From CAVRTJ01 sp046704825 (lineage in GTDB: Bacteria; Acidobacteriota; UBA4820; DSQY01): a stretch of 14,375 bases of DNA. The stretch lies in the NCBI GenBank assembly GCA_046704825.1, contig JBJKRE010000208.1, positions 1-14,375 on the forward strand, given 5' to 3'. Each line of letters opens with the position of its first letter. Positions within the stretch are counted from its first letter, which is position 1. Positions 7,025-14,251 of the stretch are shown piece after piece. A program made the position numbers and the translations under genes. Below the pieces are notes generated by a model. It was not told where the DNA came from, ran no database searches, and saw only the letters and a program-made list of their open reading frames with translations.

Positions 7025-7945
7025 GTGAACGGCAAGCCCGTTGCGCAAATTCTTATAGTCGACGACTCCCGCCCCCTGCGGGAGGAGATCAAGCGTGCGC
7101 TCTCCTTTCCGGACATGCGGATCGAATTCCACGAGGCAGAAAACGGGCTGGACGGCTTCAAGATGCTCGTGGACGAGTCGATTGACCTCGTTCTGTGCGA
7201 CCTGGTCATGCCGCAGATGGACGGGTTCAAATTCCTGAAAATGCGCTCGTCGCGTCCCGACCTCGAGGCCATCCCCGTCCTCATGCTCACGTCCGTCGAC
7301 GAGACGGACCAGAAGATCAAGCTTCTGTCGGCCGGGGCCGGGGACTACATCGTCAAGCCCTTTCACCCCGGTGAGCTCCTCGCCCGGGCCAACGTCCACC
7401 TCAGGCGAAAGCTCCTCCAGGACGAACTCCAGCAGAAGAACGAGCTCCTGACGGAGCTGTCCACCCAGGACGGCCTGACCAAGATCAACAACCGGCGTCA
7501 CTTCCTGGAACTGGCCTACGCGGAGGTGTCCAGGAGCCGTCGCCTGGATCAGCCCGTATCCATCCTGCTGATGGACGTGGACCACTTCAAACAGATCAAC
7601 GACACCTACGGACACCATACGGGCGACATGGTTCTGACCAGCATCTGCGCGGCCATCCGGGAGGAACTCAGGGCCTACGACATCTTCGGCCGCTACGGAG
7701 GCGACGAGTTGATCGTCCTCTTTCCGCAGACCGACGGGGAGGAAGCCCTCGACGTGGCGGAGAGGGTGGAGGCCACCATACAGGCCCTCTCCATTCCCGG
7801 TCTCTCCGGTGTCAGCCTGAGCTTGAGCGGCGGCGTGGCATCGCGAACGCGGAACGACGAGGACCTCGAGTCCATGATCAAGATGGCCGACAAGGCGCTC
7901 TACAGCGCCAAGACGGGTGGCCGGGGACTGGTGGTCCGGGCCTGA
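7025..7945 (+). CDS. Response regulator with GGDEF diguanylate cyclase domain (REC-GGDEF)
   Basis: A 306-residue cytoplasmic regulator that, when phosphorylated, should make cyclic di-GMP from two GTP. The receiver domain (about 7-125) has the acidic pair Asp13/Asp14, phospho-acceptor Asp59 (CDLVMP), Thr89 and Lys111 (KPF). A short coiled linker (about 126-146) leads to the GGDEF domain (about 147-304), with DGLTKINNRR, metal-binding Asp184 (LLMDVDHFK) and the signature as GGDEL (225-229) instead of GGDEF. An inhibitory I-site RxxD (RAYD, 216-219) lies exactly five residues before the signature. This is the PleD/WspR-like design with one receiver. The GTG at 7025 is chosen because GGAGGGG (7011-7017) sits 7 nt before it; a TTG at 7004 would put that motif inside the gene. 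It lies 63 bp after nagZ on the same strand. No cognate kinase is adjacent. Confidence 0.92.
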   Translation: MNGKPVAQILIVDDSRPLREEIKRALSFPDMRIEFHEAENGLDGFKMLVDESIDLVLCDLVMPQMDGFKFLKMRSSRPDLEAIPVLMLTSVDETDQKIKLLSAGAGDYIVKPFHPGELLARANVHLRRKLLQDELQQKNELLTELSTQDGLTKINNRRHFLELAYAEVSRSRRLDQPVSILLMDVDHFKQINDTYGHHTGDMVLTSICAAIREELRAYDIFGRYGGDELIVLFPQTDGEEALDVAERVEATIQALSIPGLSGVSLSLSGGVASRTRNDEDLESMIKMADKALYSAKTGGRGLVVRA

Positions 7946-8001
7946 ATCCGTCGGGAGTACGTCTCCGGGGGGAGAGGCGGGCCGGTCAGGGCCTGACGGA
8001 T
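7946..8001. terminator. Possible bidirectional hairpin between convergent genes
   Basis: ATCCGTC (7946-7952), directly after the regulator's stop, is complementary to GACGGAT (7995-8001). It encloses a small hairpin TCTCC-GGGG-GGAGA (7962-7975). No T-run follows on either strand, so termination function is uncertain. The right arm overlaps the end of the convergent membrane-protein gene. Confidence 0.3.
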
Positions 8002-8480
8002 GGGTCGGGTTCGCCTATGTCGAAGCAGTCGCGTCCGCGCGCGGAGAGCAGGGCGACGAGCACCGCCACGTCCATGGCGTACACGAGGATCTCAAGACCT
8101 GCGAGTATTCTGATGCTCAGAAGGTGTGTGGGCGGAACGTGGTTGGAGAGCCAGTACCACGCTCGTCCGGGCAGTTCGCCCGTGCCCAGAATGGTCTTGG
8201 CCCCTACGACCGCGGCCGCGTAGATCAGCCCGATCCACCACCCGATGGGCTGGCGCATCTTGATCAGGATACCCAGCGTCCACAACAGAACGGCCGGAAC
8301 CGCGAACATGAGGGTGAAAAAGGCGACCAGCCTGAGCGGGCCCGTATCGTCCAGAGTCCCGCCCGTCAGCGCCGCGTAGAGGAGGATGAGCCCGGCCGCA
8401 GCCCACGCGGCTGCCTTGAACCGGAAGTACCAGCCCAGGACCTTCGAACGTGTCGTGGGTCGAACCGCGTCTTCTTCCAA
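7986..8480 (-). CDS. Small hypothetical four-helix membrane protein
   Basis: A 164-residue protein I do not recognise. It has four predicted membrane helices at about 22-40, 50-73, 79-99 and 121-146, with a polar N-terminus (about 1-20) and an acidic/proline-bearing C-terminal tail. The helices are rich in Ala, Leu and Trp. No catalytic motif or cysteine pair is seen, only one Cys near the C-terminus. The start is probably TTG at 8480, with AGAGGGG a few bases upstream on the minus strand; there is no suitable ATG before the second helix. It begins 57 bp after the prfB stop on the same strand, but an intrinsic terminator stands between them, so it needs read-through or its own promoter. It converges on the GGDEF regulator. 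Confidence 0.7.
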   Translation of the reverse strand: MEEDAVRPTTRSKVLGWYFRFKAAAWAAAGLILLYAALTGGTLDDTGPLRLVAFFTLMFAVPAVLLWTLGILIKMRQPIGWWIGLIYAAAVVGAKTILGTGELPGRAWYWLSNHVPPTHLLSIRILAGLEILVYAMDVAVLVALLSARGRDCFDIGEPDPSVRP

Positions 8481-8501
8481 CGAACCCCTCTGCCGTCCCC
8501 G

Positions 8502-8528
8502 AAAAACGGTGCGGGGCGGCTGCCCCGC
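8502..8528 (-). terminator. Intrinsic terminator of the guaB-prfB operon
   Basis: On the minus strand, just after the prfB stop, a perfect 7-bp stem (GCGGGGC with GCCCCGC, 8528-8511, loop AGCC) is followed by ACCG and five T residues (8506-8502). This is a good rho-independent terminator, with a 4-base gap between stem and T-run. Confidence 0.7.
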
Positions 8529-8537
8529 CTGTGTCCG

Positions 8538-9633
8538 TCAGGCCACCAGCGCCTTGAGTGCCGCCTGGATGAAGGGATCCAGATCGCCGTCGAGGACCGC
8601 GTCGGCGTTTCCCATCTCGGTGTCGGTCCTGTGGTCCTTCACCAGCCTGTAGGGATGCAGCACGTAGGAGCGGATCTGGCTGCCCCAGGCGATGTCCATC
8701 TTGCTGTCCTCGAGCGCCTGCCTCTCCTTGTTCCTCTTCTCGAGTTCGAGCTGGTACAGCCTGGACTTAAGTATCTTCCAGGCCGTCTCCCTGTTCTGAA
8801 GCTGGCTGCGTTCGTTCTGGCAGCTCACCACGATGCCGCTGGGGAAGTGCGTCAGGCGCACGGCGGACGACACCTTGTTGACGTTCTGACCACCGTGTCC
8901 GCCGGCCCTGAAGGTGTCAACCCTGACGTCCTTCTCGTCGATCTCGATCTCGATGTCGTCGCTGACCTCAGGGGACACGAACACGGACGTGAAGGACGTG
9001 TGGCGCCGCGACGCGGCGTCGAACGGCGAGATCCTCACGAGCCGGTGAACGCCGCTCTCGGTTTTCAGGTAGCCGTAGGCGTAGTCGCCCTTGATGAGGA
9101 TCGTGGCCGACTTGATGCCCGCCGTGTCGCCGTCCTGGTAGTCCATGATCTCGACCGAATACCCCTGCCGCTCGGCCCAGCGGACGTACATGCGGTAGAG
9201 CATCAGCGCCCAGTCCTGGCTCTCCGTTCCGCCCGCGCCGGGGTGGATGGTGAGGATGGCGTTGTTGATGTCCAGCGAATCGGACAGCAGGGCCTTGATT
9301 TCGATGTCGGCGAGAAAGGACTGGAACTGAGGGAAGATCTCCACGAAGTCTGGGCCCGCGTCCTCCCCCTCGCTCTCGAGTTCGATGAGAGCGTCGAGGT
9401 CGTCCACGTACCGTTCGAGCTGTTCGATGGACTCGGCCCTGGCTTCCAGGGACCTCTTTTCCTTCAGGATGGGTGCGGCCTTCTGGGGGTCGTTCCAGAA
9501 GTCGGGCGCGGAGGATGCGCGATCGATCTCGCTCAGGCGGCTGCGGATGCCTTCTTCGTCAAAGACAACTCCTGAGTTCGGCGGCCTTGTCCTTCAAAAG
9601 CCGGTATTCCTGCTTGCTTTCTTCGGGTATCAT
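8538..9633 (-). CDS. prfB: Peptide chain release factor 2, made by programmed +1 frameshift
   Basis: RF2 ends translation at UGA and UAA. The gene is in two frames. The first 24 codons run 9633-9562 and reach an in-frame UGA (9561-9559). Skipping one base (9561) continues from GAC at 9560 to the stop at 8540-8538, giving 364 residues, as in E. coli RF2 (365). After the shift the frame reads DEEGIRSRLSEID and on into an uninterrupted RF2. Key motifs are PGAGGTES (131-138), the stop-codon-reading SPF (202-204), which marks RF2 rather than RF1, and the catalytic GGQ (247-249) in the context RAGGHGGQ. Ala243 corresponds to E. coli position 246. The ATG overlaps the guaB stop (TGATG), with AGAGGA six nt upstream. 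An automatic caller that ignores the shift starts it at a GTG near 9407 and loses about 75 residues. This is not a pseudogene. Confidence 0.96.
9558..9573 (-). promoter_or_regulatory. RF2 programmed frameshift site
   Basis: The minus strand reads AGGAGTTGTCTTTGAC. An internal Shine-Dalgarno-like AGGAG (9573-9569) is followed, with the same spacing as in E. coli prfB, by CTT (9564-9562), the UGA stop (9561-9559) and C. Slow UGA termination when RF2 is scarce lets the ribosome slip from CUU to UUU, so RF2 controls its own synthesis. All three parts (stimulator, slippery CUU, UGA-C context) are visible; the mechanism is established for the family. Confidence 0.95.
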
Positions 9634-11105
9634 CAAAATTCCTCTTTCATGTAGTTCGGTGCTTCCTTGGTAATGACCACGTCGTGCGCGTGGCTTTCCC
9701 GCAGGCCGGCCACGGTGACGCGCATGAAGCGGGCCTTCGTACGCAGTTCGTCGATGTTCGCGCAGCCCGTCAGCCCCATGCCCGATCGCAGGCCGCCGAT
9801 GAGCTGGGTCACCACGCTCTCCAGGCTGCCCTTGAAGGCCACCATGCCCTCGATGCCTTCGGGAACGAGCTTGGACAGCGGCATCTCGCCTTCCTGGAAA
9901 TAGCGGTCGGCCGAGCCCGCCTTCATGGCGCTGAGCGATCCCATGCCCCTGTACGCCTTGAAGGTCCTGCCCTGGTAGAGGATCGTTTCGCCCGGAGCCT
10001 CTTCCGTGCCGGCGAAGAGCGAGCCGATCATGACCGAATGGGCCCCCGCGGCGATGGCCTTGACGATCTCGCCGGAGAAGCGCACGCCGCCGTCGGCGAT
10101 GACCGGGATGCCCTCCTCGGCGGCCACGCGGGCGCACTGGGCGATGGCGGTCACCTGCGGGACGCCCGCGCCCGTCACGATGCGGGTCGTGCAGATGGAA
10201 CCGGGACCGATGCCGATCTTCACCGCGTCCGCCCCGCGCTCGATGAGGGCCTTCGTACCCTCTGCGGTGGCGACGTTGCCCACGATGAGCTGGGCATCGG
10301 GATACTTTTCCTTGATGCGGGCCGCGGCGTCGAGCACGGCCTGGGAGTGGCCGTGGGATGAGTCCAGGACGAGCACGTCCACGTTCACCTCGAGCAGGGC
10401 CCCGGCCCGGTCCAGGACGTCGGCACCCACGCCGAGCGCGGCGCCGGCCCTGAGGCGCCCCATCTCGTCCTTGCAGGCGTTGGGGAACTTGATCTTCTTC
10501 TGGATGTCCTTGACGGTGATGAGCCCCTTGAGGTGGTAGTGGTCGTCCACGACGAGCAGCTTCTCGATCTTGTACTTCTGGAGGAGCTGCTTGGCCTCTT
10601 CGAGCGTGGTTCCCACGGGGACGGTCTTGAGGTTCTCCTTGGTCATGAGTTCGCTGACGGGCAGGTCGGTGCGGTCCTCGAACCGCAGGTCGCGGTTGGT
10701 CAGGATCCCCAGGAGACGCCCGTCGGGCGCCGTGACGGGGACGCCCGAGATACGGAACTTGCGCATCATATCCAGGGCTTCGTAAACCTTCTGCTCGGGC
10801 CCTATGGTGATGGGGTTGGTGATCATCCCCGCTTCGGAACGTTTGACCCTGTCGACTTCCTCAACCTGCTGGTCCAGGCTCATGTTCTTGTGTATGATCC
10901 CGATCCCGCCCTGCCTGGCTATGGCGATGGCCAGGTTCCCCTCGGTCACCGTGTCCATGGCCGCCGACACGAGCGGGATGTTCAGGGCGATCCGGTTGGT
11001 CAGGTGGGACGTCGTGTCCACGTGCTGCGGGTGGATCCTGGAATGGGCCGGAACCAGCGTGACGTCGTCGAAAGTCAGGGCGATCGGGGGGATTTCTTCC
11101 AACAT
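9633..11105 (-). CDS. guaB: Inosine-5'-monophosphate dehydrogenase
   Basis: A 490-residue, full-length IMP dehydrogenase, the NAD-dependent enzyme converting IMP to XMP, the first committed step of GMP synthesis in the cytoplasm. The (beta/alpha)8 barrel (about 1-90 and 215-490) is interrupted by a pair of CBS domains at about 93-205 (Bateman module, nucleotide-sensing). Visible motifs are the catalytic Cys305 in GPGSICTTR (301-308), LDSSHGHS (247-254) near the NAD site, GNVAT (276-280), the phosphate-binding ADGGVRFSG (337-345), and the flap Arg401-Tyr402. The C-terminus is short, ending MKEEF. The ATG at 11105 has AGAGGAG about 7 nt upstream and a clear -10 box before it. Its TGA overlaps the prfB start by one base, so the two genes are co-transcribed and probably translationally coupled. 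Confidence 0.97.
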   Translation of the reverse strand: MLEEIPPIALTFDDVTLVPAHSRIHPQHVDTTSHLTNRIALNIPLVSAAMDTVTEGNLAIAIARQGGIGIIHKNMSLDQQVEEVDRVKRSEAGMITNPITIGPEQKVYEALDMMRKFRISGVPVTAPDGRLLGILTNRDLRFEDRTDLPVSELMTKENLKTVPVGTTLEEAKQLLQKYKIEKLLVVDDHYHLKGLITVKDIQKKIKFPNACKDEMGRLRAGAALGVGADVLDRAGALLEVNVDVLVLDSSHGHSQAVLDAAARIKEKYPDAQLIVGNVATAEGTKALIERGADAVKIGIGPGSICTTRIVTGAGVPQVTAIAQCARVAAEEGIPVIADGGVRFSGEIVKAIAAGAHSVMIGSLFAGTEEAPGETILYQGRTFKAYRGMGSLSAMKAGSADRYFQEGEMPLSKLVPEGIEGMVAFKGSLESVVTQLIGGLRSGMGLTGCANIDELRTKARFMRVTVAGLRESHAHDVVITKEAPNYMKEEF

Positions 11106-11130
11106 TCACATGCTCCTCTTTAAGAGGCTC

Positions 11131-11160
11131 ATTATAAGGTAGACGCGCCGCCGGTGCCAG
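11131..11160 (-). promoter_or_regulatory. Promoter of guaB-prfB
   Basis: A perfect -10 hexamer TATAAT (11136-11131, minus strand) with a -35-like CTGGCA (11160-11155) 18 bp upstream, matching four of six bases. The leader to the guaB ATG is about 20 nt and contains AGAGGAG. No GMP- or purine-riboswitch is apparent in this short leader. Confidence 0.65.
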
Positions 11161-11185
11161 CGTGCAAGCGGGCGGACCTGCCCAT

Positions 11186-11214
11186 TTGAACGCGTGGCCG
11201 TTCCCGTTTACCAT
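11186..11214 (+). promoter_or_regulatory. Candidate promoter of the DUF4388 gene
   Basis: A -35-like TTGAAC (11186-11191) and -10-like TACCAT (11209-11214), 17 bp apart, point away from the guaB promoter. The start would fall near 11221, just before the ribosome binding site AGGGAGG (11224-11230). Each box matches four of six consensus bases. Confidence 0.4.
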
Positions 11215-11234
11215 GGACGAACCAGGGAGGCCTG

Positions 11235-12359
11235 ATGGGACTGCAGGGCAATCTGAAGACCATCGTGCTGTCGGATGTCCTCCAGTGGATCTCGACGAGC
11301 CGGAAGACGGGCATCCTTCACATCCGCGGCACGCAGGGCGTCACCAAGCGGATCTTCTTCCGCAGCGGACTCATCTGCTCCACCGCCTCCTCCGATCCGA
11401 GAGAGTATCTGGGCCATTTTCTGATCAGCCGCGGCTACCTAACGGAGGACCAGCTCAACAAGGCGATGGAGACGCAGATCCAGACCGGCATCAAGCTGGG
11501 AAAGGTCCTCGTGATGGTCGGCATCCTGGAGGAGGAGGAGCTCGTCAGCATGCTGCGCCTCAAGGCCGAAGAGAACCTCTACGGCCTGTTCCTGTGGGAC
11601 GAGGGCGAGTTCACATTCGAGGACCTTTCAGAGATAGACGAGGACATGATCCACATGACCCTGGACGTCACCTCGCTCATCATGGAGGGCATCCGCCGGA
11701 AGGACGAGTGGGGCCGGATCCGGAAGGTGGTCAAGAGCGATGGCATGGTTTTCCGGCGGTTGCCCGGAAAGGACAAGGCCGCCGGGACTTCCCTCAAGGG
11801 CTTCGAGCAGCGCGCCCTGGCGCTCCTCGACGGATCGCGCAGCATCGCCGAGGTGGCCCTGGAACTGCACGCCACCGAGTTCCAGATGTCCGCCGCGGCG
11901 TACAGGCTCGTGGAGCGGGGGTTCCTGGAGCCGGCGGGCGAGAAGGAAGGCGCCGAGGAGGCGGCCTACACGGACATCCAGCGCCGCCTGCTGACGGAGG
12001 CGGAAAAGGCCCTTGAGGACAGGCGCTTCGAGGAGGCCGTGAACCTCTACAAATACCTCTTCCAGCACCTGCCGGATGACGAGGAAGTCAGCCGGGGGCT
12101 GGCACTGGCGGAGGAAGGTTCCTGCCAGCTCTATTTCAAGGAGACCGTACCGCTGTCCTCGGTGCTCGAACTCGCGGTCCCCCTCGATAAGCTGGCGAAG
12201 GAGAACATCTCCCCCCACGAGGGTTTCCTGGCCTCGCGCGTCAACGGAACCTGGGACATCGCCTCCATCCTCAAGGTATCACCCATGGCCGAAAGGCAGG
12301 CCCTTCAGGCCATCAGAAAGCTGCTGGACAAGGGAATCCTCCGCGTAAAGGCCGGCTGA
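11235..12359 (+). CDS. DUF4388 (PATAN) domain protein with TPR-like segment
   Basis: A 374-residue soluble protein. Residues 2 to about 150 match the DUF4388/PATAN pattern: GLQGNLKTIVLSDVLQWIS, SRKTGILHI, then the FFRSGLICSTASSD turn. This leads into a GspE/MshE N-terminal-like helical piece (about 58-108: LGHFLISRGYLT and LGKVLVMVGIL) and the LWDEGEFTFED strand (120-130). Residues about 188-233 look like a winged-helix-like module. A TPR-like helix pair follows at about 250-292, and a second winged-helix-like module at about 336-372. PATAN proteins are adaptors in two-component and motility signalling, especially in Myxococcota and Acidobacteriota; the precise partner here is unknown. There is no receiver or enzyme domain. 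ATG at 11235 is fixed by AGGGAGG. It diverges from guaB and converges on the large membrane-anchored gene. Domain call confident for the N-terminal part, tentative for the rest. Confidence 0.8.
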   Translation: MGLQGNLKTIVLSDVLQWISTSRKTGILHIRGTQGVTKRIFFRSGLICSTASSDPREYLGHFLISRGYLTEDQLNKAMETQIQTGIKLGKVLVMVGILEEEELVSMLRLKAEENLYGLFLWDEGEFTFEDLSEIDEDMIHMTLDVTSLIMEGIRRKDEWGRIRKVVKSDGMVFRRLPGKDKAAGTSLKGFEQRALALLDGSRSIAEVALELHATEFQMSAAAYRLVERGFLEPAGEKEGAEEAAYTDIQRRLLTEAEKALEDRRFEEAVNLYKYLFQHLPDDEEVSRGLALAEEGSCQLYFKETVPLSSVLELAVPLDKLAKENISPHEGFLASRVNGTWDIASILKVSPMAERQALQAIRKLLDKGILRVKAG

Positions 12360-12380
12360 GAGACCGGCTCGCCGAGGACG

Positions 12381-12410
12381 AAAAAAGGGGGCGCGGATAA
12401 CCGCGCCCCC
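12381..12410 (-). terminator. Strong intrinsic terminator between convergent genes
   Basis: A perfect 10-bp stem, GGGGGCGCGG (12387-12396) against CCGCGCCCCC (12401-12410), with a 4-nt loop. Read on the minus strand it is followed directly by six T residues (12386-12381), so it terminates the gene ending at 12434. On the plus strand the stem is preceded by A6 and followed by TCGAAG, so it is a weaker terminator for the DUF4388 gene. Confidence 0.9.
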
Positions 12411-12433
12411 TCGAAGTCGTCGCATGACTCCGC

Positions 12434-14143
12434 CTATTTCAGGCTTGCGAGGTGCCTGTCCAGCTCCTTCCAGTCCCACGTGGGCGCCTGTCCGGGGAAA
12501 GTGGCGTTCACGCCAATGCCCTTCGTGCCCGAATGCACGATGATCTGCGTGAACACGTCGCTCCGGCTGGACCAGAGAGAGGGGTCCATGACGACCAGGC
12601 CGTTTGCCTTTTCCCTCATGCCCGCGAATTTCTCGTAGACCTTGCCGGGCTGCCCGCCTGTTGACAGGGCCCACTGGGGGTTGTTGGTCAGGACCGCCAT
12701 GCCGCCGGAGATGACCACGCTGGGCATGTCGACGCCCTTGAATCCGCCGGATTTCGTGAAGGTCCAGACCTCGGCACCCTTGTAGGTCTGCTGCTGCAGG
12801 TGAATCTGGGGTGCGATCTTGTTCTTCAGCAGGTCCTCGAAACGCCTGCTGTCCCTCAGCGTCAAAAAGAAGCCCATGCGCTTACCGCCGTCCGGGCCCT
12901 TGGCGGTCACCATGCACCACTGGTCGCCGAGCGTGGGAAGGAGGTCGTTTGCGAAGGAGATGCCCAGCTTGCCCTCGGCCGCGCCGATTCCGGCCCGTAT
13001 CCAGCCCATCTGGTCCGGGGGCAGGTCATTCTGCAGTTCGTCGAGGAAGAGCTGGTATACGCGGGCCGGGTCCTTGCCTCCGGACCACGCGTAGACCCTG
13101 CCGTCCGTGGGAAGCCTTCCGGCCATGTCGGGGTACGCGGGGGAGCCTTCGGCAGCGATCCTCCAGATGCCCTTCGGGGGTTCGTTGAATCCGACCCAGA
13201 AGCGGCTCTGCCACCCCTCCTGCCCACCGAGGGGTGGCAGGGTCCAGAACCCGAGGGCGTTGATGGTGCTGAGCGAGAGGATGGGCTTGAGCGCGGGCTT
13301 CAGATCCGACAGGGATATGGCGGGTCTGCCCAGGTCCCGGGATTCCGGCGCCTTCCCTGACTCGCCGCTCTTTCCGGCCGGGACCTTCTTCTCCTGTTCG
13401 CCCTTCGCGACCGTGTCGGAGTCCGCCCCGGCGTCCTGGTGGTGACTGCGGGCCACCTTAGTCAGGAAGGCTCCCCTGACGTAGAGAAAGGCGCCCTTCT
13501 CGGCCGGGAAGCGTTTGACCGTGGACAGGAAGGACGCGTCTTTGGCCAGGGACTGAGGGGCTTTCGTGGCCAGGACCTCGCCGGCCACCTTCGGGCCGGA
13601 CGCCATGACCGCCAGGGAATCGGACACACCCCACACGAAATCGCGCGTGCCCGAGTGATCGCCCAGCTTTGGCGCCTTGTAGAGCGCGATTCCGTCCACC
13701 GTGGCGCCGGCGGGCTCTTTGCCCAGCTTGTCAGCCAGGAACTTCTCGACCTGGTCGGCCTGTCCCGGTCCCAGCAGGATGAGTGCGGCGCCCGCGTAGT
13801 GTCCGGACGCTTCCCAGAGCCCTATCCCCATGGGCTGGTTTCTGAGGAGGTCCGGCAGTTCGGCCGGCCGGACGGGCTGGGCCGCCCAGACCTGCCCCAG
13901 GACCTGGAGCATGGGATCGGTTCCGCGGCTGTTCTGTGCAGCGACCGGTGCACCCTTGCCCGCAGTCTGTGGCGACATCCACTGACCCAGCCTGTGTATC
14001 TCCACGAAGACGCTGGTCTCGGCCGGAAAGCGCTCGGCCATGCCGGTGTAGACCCGCGACTGCCTCTGGGACCACCAGAACCCTCCAACGGCGACCACTA
14101 CGGCTGCCGCCACCACTGCTATGGCTAAAGTGAACCTTTTCAT
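12434..14143 (-). CDS. Large membrane-anchored protein of unknown function (possibly DUF3352-like)
   Basis: A 569-residue protein with one N-terminal membrane helix (about 4-25) and a large domain that should face the periplasm. The start of the mature part (about 36-55, ERFPAETSVFVEIHRLGQW) resembles the opening of DUF3352-type proteins, where a 'P-A-x-T' precedes a beta-strand. Related-looking blocks recur at about 210-230 (KRFPAEKGAFLYVRGAFL). A charged, low-complexity stretch at about 232-275 (His, Asp, Lys, Glu, Ser, Gly) looks like a flexible insert. No catalytic motif is recognised. The ATG at 14143 is chosen over a GTG at 14161 because GAGGAGG lies 6 nt before it; the GTG would put that site inside the gene. 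Monocistronic by its flanks: a repeat-filled spacer upstream and a strong terminator downstream. The gene is real; the family assignment is tentative. Confidence 0.75.
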   Translation of the reverse strand: MKRFTLAIAVVAAAVVVAVGGFWWSQRQSRVYTGMAERFPAETSVFVEIHRLGQWMSPQTAGKGAPVAAQNSRGTDPMLQVLGQVWAAQPVRPAELPDLLRNQPMGIGLWEASGHYAGAALILLGPGQADQVEKFLADKLGKEPAGATVDGIALYKAPKLGDHSGTRDFVWGVSDSLAVMASGPKVAGEVLATKAPQSLAKDASFLSTVKRFPAEKGAFLYVRGAFLTKVARSHHQDAGADSDTVAKGEQEKKVPAGKSGESGKAPESRDLGRPAISLSDLKPALKPILSLSTINALGFWTLPPLGGQEGWQSRFWVGFNEPPKGIWRIAAEGSPAYPDMAGRLPTDGRVYAWSGGKDPARVYQLFLDELQNDLPPDQMGWIRAGIGAAEGKLGISFANDLLPTLGDQWCMVTAKGPDGGKRMGFFLTLRDSRRFEDLLKNKIAPQIHLQQQTYKGAEVWTFTKSGGFKGVDMPSVVISGGMAVLTNNPQWALSTGGQPGKVYEKFAGMREKANGLVVMDPSLWSSRSDVFTQIIVHSGTKGIGVNATFPGQAPTWDWKELDRHLASLK

Positions 14144-14164
14144 GGTCACCTCCTCGTACACCGC

Positions 14165-14170
14165 ATGATA
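14165..14170 (-). promoter_or_regulatory. Possible -10 box upstream of the membrane-anchored protein gene
   Basis: TATCAT on the minus strand matches five of six bases of the -10 consensus and lies just upstream of the ribosome binding site region. No convincing -35 is seen at 16-18 bp, so this is weak. Confidence 0.25.
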
Positions 14171-14204
14171 CGACCGAATCGGGATAAAGGTTTAGGGGGA
14201 TCGG

Positions 14205-14251
14205 GTGATCGAGTGAATAGTGATCAAGTGATCGAGTGATCCAGTGATCGA
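14205..14251. repeat. Tandem octamer array GTGATCNA, 6 units
   Basis: Consecutive units are GTGATCGA, a degenerate 7-mer GTGAATA, GTGATCAA, GTGATCGA, GTGATCCA and GTGATCGA. There are no spacers. The array lies about 60 bp upstream of the start of the membrane-anchored protein gene. The rest of the right edge (14252-14375) shows no supported gene, only GC-rich sequence with a small hairpin. Confidence 0.8.

Noticed and set aside
1..7945. Cognate two-component pair of the histidine kinase (1-763) and the REC-GGDEF regulator (7025-7945)
   Set aside because: They are separated by about 6 kb and four unrelated genes; nothing in the sequence links them.
7917..9575. Long plus-strand open frame opposite prfB and the small membrane protein
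   Set aside because: It overlaps prfB, whose motifs are unmistakable, and its translation is low-complexity shadow protein.
9407..9633. prfB broken by an in-frame stop (pseudogene or sequencing error)
   Set aside because: The stop sits in the classical RF2 slippery context and the +1 frame restores a complete 364-residue RF2, so it is programmed frameshifting.
11138..11160. Sigma-54 promoter (TGGCAC) upstream of guaB
   Set aside because: The TGGC element has no TTGC(A/T) at the required spacing; the perfect TATAAT fits sigma-70 better.
14205..14251. CRISPR array
   Set aside because: The units are 7-8 bp with no unique spacers, and no cas gene is present.
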